Assembly: GCA_029532415.1 (NCBI GenBank)
Contig: JAQOTA010000048.1
Span: 174,001 to 238,000 of the forward strand
DNA length: 64,000 nt
Origin: Marasmius tenuissimus
Taxonomy: Eukaryota; Basidiomycota; Agaricomycetes; Agaricales; Marasmiaceae
Reading direction: 5' to 3'
The notes beneath the pieces were generated by a model. It was not told where the DNA came from. It did no database searches and was given only the letters and a program-made list of their open reading frames with translations. How positions within the stretch are numbered: the first letter of the stretch is position 1; each line of letters starts with the position of its first letter. Shown here one piece after another: positions 57,305-64,000 of this stretch. The position numbers were made by a program, and so were the translations under genes.

Positions 57305-57826
57305 TCTGGAATACTGTGGCCCCAAGCCAGGGGATTCCGATCAGTAAGGTTGAAAGCGGCGGATAGAAAGCCTATGAGTACCTGTAGAGTGGTTTGCAAC
57401 GAGGACCGTGGTGGTGGTTCGACTTCAAAGATTAAAGCAAACGTGTCCGACTTGGTGCTATCGCGCAACCATTAAATATGTTCTGGGAACAGCGTCGGCA
57501 CCGCTCACCGAGATCGACGGAGTCATACGTCAGTCATACGGGAGTCGGGAGTCAGGAATCCCGTAGCTATGTCTTGGCGTCTGGCCCGATGTATAGCGCG
57601 AATTGAGTTTCTGAATGTCAGCCGACCCTCCACGGGCGTGGGAAGAGCGAAAACACGAGTTTGTTGCCTAGCGAGACCGTTTAGGTCAGGGTGCGACCTG
57701 GTATGATATATGAAAGCCAACCCCAGGCAGTAAAGAGCCTGAGCATCATCAATGAGACTACAATCGCGCTGTTGCTTGAAACCTTAGCCCACAGCTGCTG
57801 CCGTCTTCGAAGGGAAACAAAAAGAG
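57305..57826. other. Intergenic region upstream of F-box gene
   Basis: This stretch carries the promoter of the minus-strand F-box gene. No coding signal is seen. Confidence 0.45.
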
Positions 57827-57976
57827 TCAGCGGAAGTGTGAGTCGTGAGGAAAATTAGCAGCGGGGTCGGGCTTGCCACGGTTGTGGTAGGCAGCAGTCA
57901 GGTGAGCCTGGCTGTCAGTTTTGTTGAAAGAATTAGAGGTATCAACTGGTGCAACGGCGATGGATTTGAATTGCAT
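57827..57976 (-). CDS. Possible small protein of 49 residues
   Basis: The frame starts MQFKSIAVAPVDTSNSFNKT and ends FPHDSHFR. The opening MQFKS is shared with the chitin deacetylase at 10370, but the similarity ends there and the rest has no signal peptide or known motif. It could be a real small gene, an exon, or chance. Confidence 0.2.
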   Translation of the reverse strand: MQFKSIAVAPVDTSNSFNKTDSQAHLTAAYHNRGKPDPAANFPHDSHFR

Positions 57977-58214
57977 AGTTTTGCACTCGCAGCACGTCGA
58001 CTGTAAACCAGTGATGCAGATTAAAAGCTCTAGAACATGAATGTAGAGATGAGTAAGAAAGGGCGAGTCGAAGGTTTCCTGGCCTGCTGTCGTATCGTCA
58101 TCTACTCAATGAGCTAATGACCCAATCCACGCTGTCAGTCGATGAACTCAGTGCTGAATCAACAGATAGAACATTTGCGAACCAGTGGGAGTTAGGAGTG
58201 AGTTAGGAGTGGAG

Positions 58215-58400
58215 GGTGAACCTTGAAGCTTGAAGCCTCGAGTGCTTCCAAATTCGCAAATTCTGGAGGCGTAGTAAGCCCTCTGGAATGAGTACGGTCC
58301 GGTCGAAGAACACCTCGACCGACCGAAGGCTCAAGGTAGTCGATACCTTGGTATCAGGGATCCGTCTCGAGCGCACAATCTCAGGAAGGTTTTCGTATGC
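58215..58400 (-). pseudogene. F-box gene C-terminal fragment
   Basis: On the minus strand the sequence encodes ENLPEIVRSRRIPDTKVSTT, LSLRSVEVFFDRT and VLIPEGLLRLQNLR. This matches the last 50 or so residues of the gene at 55724-57304 (AVRSRWIPDPETSARLG, SLRSVEVFFIG, IPESLLSLQDLR). There is no F-box or leucine-rich body next to it. It is a detached tail about 0.9 kb from the start of the intact gene, in the same orientation. Confidence 0.75.
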
Positions 58401-59115
58401 TCAGGCTGTGCCATAAAGCGCAATTGTCACGAACTTCGAACTGGATTGCGTGCTTGAGAAAGCCTCGATGAGAAGCTGGTTGACTGGAGCGATACGGATT
58501 GTAAACTGTATTTGCTGGCGTATCATGATCCGTGCCGGATCCATATTGCTGGCTGTTTCTATGGCAGTGGTGTGAGGAGATGTAGGAGAGGTGGCCTGAG
58601 TGTGACCTGACGGTCCGATGGTAAATGGCCAAGGAAAGGTGTGAGTGGGAGTACCGTACTCCAAGATAGTAGACCGAGACGTCATCAGCAAATCAGTAGC
58701 GCCCGGCAATACCCGGTCGGCCGGATCTCACTTTTCGAAGAACGCCTGCCGGATAAACGCGACCATCGCCCTCAATCCGCCACCCTCTACTGAAGCTCGA
58801 TTTAACCCACAAATACGCCGTTAAAGATACTCTCTTGCGAATCGGTATGCAGGCTTGTCTCATAGGCTCGAGGGGGAGAAGTGGGATTGCTACCTCCAAT
58901 CGTACTTTCACAGTCGCCTTTCAAGTATAGTTCTAAGACGCGAAAGATAAGTACGGTCGATAGGACGGATCTCAAATGCCCGTGTACGGAATTTTTCCTT
59001 TTCCCCCCTACCTTCTCGCACCATATACAGGTAACGTGCTACTCTCAATGCCTTCATTCTCCAAGAAATCATCAACTGGGGACGGTACTATCTGTCAAAA
59101 AGATAAGTACTCTTC
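58401..59115. other. Intergenic region upstream of TIM-barrel gene copy 2
   Basis: Apart from short frames with no motif, nothing coding is visible. Confidence 0.45.
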
Positions 59116-59160
59116 CGACATGACATCACGGCATACCAACGCTATAGAATTTAAAAGGCC
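59116..59160 (+). promoter_or_regulatory. Promoter element of TIM-barrel gene copy 2
   Basis: CGACATGACATCACG (59116-59130) is identical to the element before copy 1. It is followed by AACGCTATAGAATTTAAAAGGCC, a degenerate version of the AACGCTATATAAAGGC seen before copy 1. The ATG is 75 bases past the end of the element. Confidence 0.6.
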
Positions 59161-59204
59161 ACACAGGACCTCAACTTTAACACTACACTGACAGTGAATT
59201 CCCA

Positions 59205-60275
59205 ATGCCTGTCAACTACAACGGCTCGAACATTCCTACCAGCTATGTTACCTACAACGTCGGCACCGACGAGTCCCATACCCTCCCTCTGAAGCTTGAG
59301 GCAATCGCCAACGCTGGATTCGACGCTGTCGAGTTATCCATGACAGACGTTCTCGAATACGCCAAGTTCCTCAACGGCGAGAAGCCATCCCCGAGGGACT
59401 ACGACGCGCTCGTTGACGTGGGGAAACGAATTCGAGAACTCGCAGCGAGACATGGTACGAAGATCATCATGTTACAGCCGTTCGCCAAGTTCGAGGGGTG
59501 GCCCAAGGGTAGTAAGGAGAGGGAGGACGCATTCGAACGAGCGAGAGGATGGATGAGGATCATGGAGGCGGTTGGGACGGATCTGTTGCAGGTCGGGTCA
59601 TCAGATGCTGACCCTGATGCGATATGTTCGTCGTTTGACGAGTTCGCGAGGGACCTTGGAGAGCTGGCGGATATGATGGCAGAGAAAGGCCTTCGGATCG
59701 CATACGAGAACTGGTGTTGGGCGGCGCACGCTCCAGACTGGAAACACGCTTGGGAGATTGTGAAGAAGGTGGACAGGCCGAACGTTGGGTTGTGCTTGGA
59801 CACCTGGCAGAGTGTTGGCGGGGAGTGGGCAGACCCTACGACTGCGTCGGGTCTCATTGAGAGTATCCCACGGGCGCAATTGGAGCAGAGGTGGAAGCAG
59901 AGTTTGGCGGAGCTTTCGTCGACGGTCCCTGCAGACAAGATCTACTTGTTACAGATCTCGGACGCGTACAAGATGGACCCACCTCTCGAAGCGAAGCTGG
60001 TGAAGGTCAACGACGAAGTGGGAGTGCGCCCGCCGAGAGGTCAATGGAGTCGTGGTAACCGTTCGTTGCCCTATGATGGTGGTTACCTTCACCGCCCTGT
60101 CAGGGAGTTTCTTCAGGCAGTTCTCGATACTGGGTTTAGGGGGTATCTTTCGTTGGAGGTGTTTGATAAGAAAAAATCGCCCGATATGCCTTATTACACT
60201 CAAAAGTCCATGAATTCTTTACAGAAGCTTGTAGCAGAGTGTGTTGGTGTTCGGTATCATACCCCGCGTTTGTAG
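59205..60275 (+). CDS. Sugar phosphate isomerase/epimerase-like TIM-barrel protein (copy 2)
   Basis: The intronless product of 356 residues starts MPVNYNGSNIPTSYVTYNVG. It is collinear with copy 1 at 40480-41505 over nearly its full length. Motifs: GFDAVELSMTDVLEYAKFL, RHGTKIIMLQPFAKFEGWPK, AVGTDLLQVGSSDAD, LRIAYENWCWAAHAPDW, VGLCLDTWQSVGGEW, IYLLQISDAYKMDP and GFRGYLSLEVFDKK. The four predicted metal ligands are unchanged. Differences are a short insertion before the RGQWS segment (VNDEVGVRP) and a longer C-terminus (VGVRYHTPRL). Both copies look functional. It is followed on the same strand by an F-box gene, repeating the arrangement at 37.8-41.5 kb. Confidence 0.9.
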   Translation: MPVNYNGSNIPTSYVTYNVGTDESHTLPLKLEAIANAGFDAVELSMTDVLEYAKFLNGEKPSPRDYDALVDVGKRIRELAARHGTKIIMLQPFAKFEGWPKGSKEREDAFERARGWMRIMEAVGTDLLQVGSSDADPDAICSSFDEFARDLGELADMMAEKGLRIAYENWCWAAHAPDWKHAWEIVKKVDRPNVGLCLDTWQSVGGEWADPTTASGLIESIPRAQLEQRWKQSLAELSSTVPADKIYLLQISDAYKMDPPLEAKLVKVNDEVGVRPPRGQWSRGNRSLPYDGGYLHRPVREFLQAVLDTGFRGYLSLEVFDKKKSPDMPYYTQKSMNSLQKLVAECVGVRYHTPRL

Positions 60276-61202
60276 ACTAGCTATCGTTAATATTTATTCA
60301 GCGCTTTCTGACATTTGTTATACTCGCGATAGAGGTGGGATTCCAACGCAAAGCATGAAGAGGTACGCTGCGGCAACAAGCACCCAGAAAGATAGGAGTT
60401 TGAGATGCACGAAAGAGGTGCAGGGTATAACGCACACCAACTACGAGCGAACTTGGTACAAGGTGGGTGAGTCGACGTGCAGGATAAATCACGCAGCCGG
60501 CCTGTAGATGTCGATGCGGTTTGGAAGACTCAATTAAGCCGTTGGCGTAGGCCCCGGTCGTACTGAATGAGGCTAAAGAGACGAAAGCAACTCAGGGGAT
60601 TGAATACTGCTCAATCTTTGCGAATACCCGTCTGAATAGAGCATCCGAGACCGAAGATCATAACAGCAGTTTAATCACAGCAGTCCCAAGTGATTTTTCT
60701 TTCGTTATTGAGAGTGCGTCCAAGTGTTTGACGTTTGGCTCTTGAGGTTCATACGTCGAGACTCAATAGAAGGTTGATTGAGGTTCAGAGTAGCCAAAAA
60801 GCCTCCACCTTTACTAGAATCGCTGGATCATTGAAACAAAGAAATGCAACAGAGAACGATCAGGCATTTTGGCTCAAAGCTCGTCCCGATCGCATATGTG
60901 GACAGATGCCCGAGAATTGCAGCGGGCCGTGAGAGCATGTAATTATTGTAGGATCTCCCCGAAGATTTGCGAAGCAGAGACAGCTTGACGTTGTTATGAA
61001 AAACGGCCACGAAGGAGATCAGCGAACCGGACACGTTGGTCACGAGACAATCATTACCACGGTTCAATTGCCTGCCACCCTGAAATACATCTTGCACCAC
61101 GACCGCCATCACCTCGTTCAGGATCGTTTTGAGGTACAGAGTCGGCTCTAAAACCAGACTATACATAAGTTCTGAATTACCAAACCAGTCAATCTGCAGA
61201 AA
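60276..61202. other. Intergenic region
   Basis: The 3' flank of TIM-barrel copy 2 and the promoter of the F-box gene at 61203. No gene is supported. AGACTATACATAAGTTC at about 61157-61173, around 30-40 bases before the ATG, may contain a weak TATA element. Confidence 0.45.
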
Positions 61203-62876
61203 ATGGACCAGAATACCCAACCTCGATACTCGGACTTGCTTCAGGCATCTATCGATCATGCTGAGTTCATAGAGGACTTATTTGACCAACGATCCTTCCC
61301 ATCCAGCCCAGAAGTCATTACTAGGCGCTTTCCACATATTGAAACGGACATTGAATGCCTCGAGGCCGAAATCGGAAAGCTCAAGATGACACTGCACTCT
61401 TTGGAAAGTCATCGGTATCGATTAAATCGGTCTATCGAACTGGGAAAATCGTTGATGTCACCGGTCCGTAGACTCCCTTCGGAGCTTTTGGGGCACATTT
61501 TCTCGTTGTTCTGCGCAGATGGAAGCACGCTCTCCTCTGCGCCACCTAAGGAGGGTGAGCTTCCCCAAAATCTTGTATTGTTGTCGATGATATGCACTTC
61601 GTGGAGAGAGGTAGCTCTCTCTTTACCCGAAATATGGTCAAAGGGCTCTTTTGAGCACTTTGGGAGGAACTGTCCGATAGGAAAAGCAGGGCTCTTGCTG
61701 ATGGCGGAGCTGTTCTTCAACCGCGCCAGCACATATCCTCTAACCCTCTCCTCCAGTTGTTGGGCTGAGGGTCTGCAATTTCCAAAGGATGTCAACTTCG
61801 TGTTGGAGACCTTATGCCGCGGTTCCGGTCAATGGGACACCGTATACTTCGACGGCTGTACCTCGTTCTACGAGCACTACGCCGTCCGACAAGTCAAAGG
61901 AAAACTTGGGAGTCTACGTAGACTATCCGTTTCACCCACCACTAGCCTTTCCGACGTGGAGTTCATCTTTGAAGCCCCGCTTCCCAATCTACGTATGCTC
62001 GACTTGGTTATCGACGAGATGGACAAATCAATCCTGGATGGTGCTCCCTTGGAGCAGCTTACGGAGCTAAAGCTTCAGATCCATCCAGGCGAACGCTCCC
62101 CAGTGGAGATCGCGTCGATGTGTCCGAACCTCAGAAGCTTCAGCTTCGAATACGACATAGTGCTCGACATGTTTGAGACCAAGGACTTTGGTCTCCATAT
62201 AACCTCCAATCTCGAATCCCTAACCGTTGCAATGAATCCGGAGACCGGTCTTCGTACCGCTTGGGCACCCTTCTTCGACCAAACTACCCTTCCCACATTG
62301 TCTTCGCTCACTATTGTAAGCGAGTACACCTCGTTTCCTCAGATCAAAATGTCGGATACCGAGCCACTTTTGGAGTGCATCGCTCGATCGGGGTGCCCTA
62401 TCACGTACCTCAGCCTCAAATCTCGCACCCTCTCGAACGAACAGACGCACCGACTGTTGCGTCTCATTCCCGGGCTGGAAACACTCCGTGTGTGGGAGGA
62501 AAACCTTGTGTCATTCGAACTCCCACATCGTGAGCTCAAGGAGCGTACTAAAGAGTTCCTGTCGCTTCTCGTTATCGACTGCAACTCGATAAATCCAGAT
62601 AAAACATCTTCAGGTCCTCTTCTTCCCCGGCTGAAACACCTATCCATTGCTTTTCCCTCCCCGGATCATGGCATTGATGTTTTTTACGAGGTCGCACGCT
62701 CACGATCAATTGAAGACCGCGAGATGGGCGTGAATTCACTACAATCCGTTGAGATCGAATATCGCTGGGACCCACCCAAAGGCCAGGGTGAGCTTCCCGA
62801 GCACATGCAACTAGAGGACTTGAAAGAGAGGGGATTAGATATCTCTATCCGCACAATGGATATCATCCACGGGTGA
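61203..62876 (+). CDS. F-box/leucine-rich repeat protein with mixed subfamily features
   Basis: This intronless frame has 557 codons and begins MDQNTQPRYSDLLQASIDHA. A coiled coil (IECLEAEIGKLKMTLHSLES) precedes the F-box LMSPVRRLPSELLGHIFSLF, then LLSMICTSWREVALSLPEIW. This front part resembles the coiled-coil subfamily (955-2514 and 37768-39777). The rest resembles the other subfamily: FNRASTYPLTL, FVLETLCRGSGQWDTVYFDG, RQVKGKLGSLRRLSV, CPNLRSFSFEY, ITYLSLKSRTLSNEQTHRLL, LLPRLKHLSIAFPS and YEVARSRSIEDREMGVNSLQ followed by SVEIEY. Probable SCF substrate receptor. Confidence 0.88.
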   Translation: MDQNTQPRYSDLLQASIDHAEFIEDLFDQRSFPSSPEVITRRFPHIETDIECLEAEIGKLKMTLHSLESHRYRLNRSIELGKSLMSPVRRLPSELLGHIFSLFCADGSTLSSAPPKEGELPQNLVLLSMICTSWREVALSLPEIWSKGSFEHFGRNCPIGKAGLLLMAELFFNRASTYPLTLSSSCWAEGLQFPKDVNFVLETLCRGSGQWDTVYFDGCTSFYEHYAVRQVKGKLGSLRRLSVSPTTSLSDVEFIFEAPLPNLRMLDLVIDEMDKSILDGAPLEQLTELKLQIHPGERSPVEIASMCPNLRSFSFEYDIVLDMFETKDFGLHITSNLESLTVAMNPETGLRTAWAPFFDQTTLPTLSSLTIVSEYTSFPQIKMSDTEPLLECIARSGCPITYLSLKSRTLSNEQTHRLLRLIPGLETLRVWEENLVSFELPHRELKERTKEFLSLLVIDCNSINPDKTSSGPLLPRLKHLSIAFPSPDHGIDVFYEVARSRSIEDREMGVNSLQSVEIEYRWDPPKGQGELPEHMQLEDLKERGLDISIRTMDIIHG

Positions 62877-63182
62877 AACTCGGCGGGTCCCCAGAGGAGA
62901 GGTAAGATGCAGGGACCCCTGAAGGGTGGAAGTAGGCTATCGCTATCACAGCTTTGATTTGGATCACGGAAAGTGCCCAGTGATGTGGCTCTCAGAGCCA
63001 CATCTCCGCGTAGATGTGTATAGGTAAATAATCCCGACTCTGAGTACATATGCATGACATTGCGCCCACAAAAGGAGCACCTGCATCTTCCATCTAGGAA
63101 CAAGCCGTACCAGCCTAGGTAAATCATAAATAAGATGACAAGATTGCGAAGGTTAGCACCAATATGTCTGGCACTAGGGCAC
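62877..63182. other. Convergent intergenic region
   Basis: The gap between the F-box stop and the DUF6533-type gene stop. A frame running back through 62684-63211 is the complement of flanking sequence and is not called. Confidence 0.5.
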
Positions 63183-64000
63183 TTAAATTGAATGATCCTC
63201 GCCAGGTTCATCCAACGTTGAAAAAGGAACCATCCCGTACCGGGAATGTGAGTATATGTCGGGTTGTAGCGCTACTTGCCGTATGTGAAGAATGGTACGG
63301 CTAGCGAGGGTTGAGTGCATCACGCGCTGGAAACTGTAAGAGGCATTTGAAACGTCAGATACTGATCCGTAGCATGGAACTGACGCCACCAGTGATACGT
63401 ACCCATTGAGGACGTGAATCATGTCGTCCTTATCGAATCAAACAAGAAAATAAAGGTCAGTGGAAACCACCGGAACTTTAACACCTATAACTCAGGTTCG
63501 GACTCACAGGAACAGTGAGGATCACCACCACGTTGACCGACGATATCACTAAATGTTACTTTGATTAGCGTGGTCTGTTGCCTAGTTCAGTCGGAATACG
63601 CACGAAAAATAAAGCCATAGTAAATAATGCCTGTCGAGAACGACGGATCAATCGATCAGGTATCTGTTGGATTTGGCCAAGCATGAAGGTAACTCACCAT
63701 CTTCGTAGATGGCTCCCATGAGCTTGGACCTCCCACCCGTCCGAACTACAAGATGGATCAGTCATGGAGGCATCATAATAGCCCTGAGTCCAAATTTAAC
63801 CTACAGAGTGAGACTGCAGGAATCAGAATCATGACCAGCATCACTGTCACCAGTGGTCAGCTTCACTGGTCTAAGTGTCGACTATGTTTGACGACCAATG
63901 AGCTTACCAGTGTCGATGATCATCTGAAATACCCAGACCAAGTATACTATGTGGTTTCCGCCAGAAATGAAACACCCTCGAAAATGGGGTACTGGCAGCG
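63183..64000 (-). CDS. DUF6533-type multi-pass membrane protein, 3' part (5' end outside window)
   Basis: Only the C-terminal half is present. Short exons read RTGGRSKLMGAIYEDG, then IIYYGFIF (about 63619-63645), then ISSVNVVVILTVP (about 63509-63550), then DDMIHVLNG, then SFQRVMHSTLASRTILHIRQ, ending in FSTLDEPGEDHSI. The order RTG..L...YxDGxxY, a hydrophobic helix, then QRVxHSxLxxRxxLHIR, is the hallmark of a large agaricomycete family of seven-helix-like membrane proteins (DUF6533). Function is unknown. Introns use GTGAGT, GTGCGT, GTGAGT and GTACGT donors. Upstream membrane helices continue past base 64000, where the frame is less clear. Confidence 0.7.

Noticed and set aside
62684..63211. 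Minus-strand frame of 175 codons
   Set aside because: It is opposite the F-box gene tail and the convergent gap. It has no family motif and would overlap the DUF6533-type gene end.
1..64000. tRNA genes
   Set aside because: I scanned for B-box words (GGTTCGANTCC) and found no convincing cloverleaf. A covariance-model scan would be decisive.

Overview
The window is nuclear DNA of a filamentous fungus, most likely an agaricomycete (mushroom-forming basidiomycete). The evidence is many short GT-AG introns of about 50-70 bases, microexons, large families of F-box/leucine-rich proteins, a DUF6533-type membrane protein, a GH76-like receptor-shaped protein, a multi-exon chitin deacetylase, and a pair of Zn2Cys6 regulators of the XlnR/Gal4 type. 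There are no viral or bacterial genes and no recognisable transposon. I cannot name the species.

Layout. 1-8.5 kb: an F-box relic, an intact F-box gene, an alpha/beta-hydrolase pseudogene that has lost its catalytic centre, a 108-bp tandem duplication, a GH76-like type I membrane protein, and a second F-box relic. 8.9-10.4 kb: a chitin deacetylase (minus strand). 11.5-18.6 kb: two tandem paralogous zinc-cluster transcription factors (minus strand), both splitting the DNA-binding domain with a 6-base microexon. 19.4-24.4 kb: a very long low-complexity protein with an AreA-type GATA-like N-terminal domain (minus strand). 24.4-35.1 kb: a region of about 10.8 kb without a convincing gene, holding a pair of 73-base direct repeats. 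35.2-41.5 kb: an F-box gene, an inverted F-box fragment, a second F-box gene and a TIM-barrel sugar isomerase-like gene. 42.2-55.4 kb: an unrecognised multi-exon gene, a secreted serine carboxypeptidase, an Sfp1-like C2H2 regulator, three diverged intron-like repeats, and a membrane-anchored amidohydrolase. 55.7-62.9 kb: an F-box gene, an F-box relic, a second copy of the TIM-barrel gene with a conserved promoter element, and another F-box gene. 63.2-64 kb: a DUF6533-type membrane protein cut off by the window edge.

How it fits together. The main theme is birth and death of F-box genes: five intact copies in two subfamilies, and four fragments lying beside or between them. The F-box/TIM-barrel pairing occurs twice (37.8-41.5 kb and 59.2-62.9 kb), which suggests a segmental duplication. 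Carboxypeptidase, GH76-like protein, chitin deacetylase and zinc-cluster regulators fit secretion and wall remodelling, but there is no operon-like cluster. Exon structures were reconstructed by hand from splice signals and family motifs. Start codons and intron edges given as approximate need transcript evidence.
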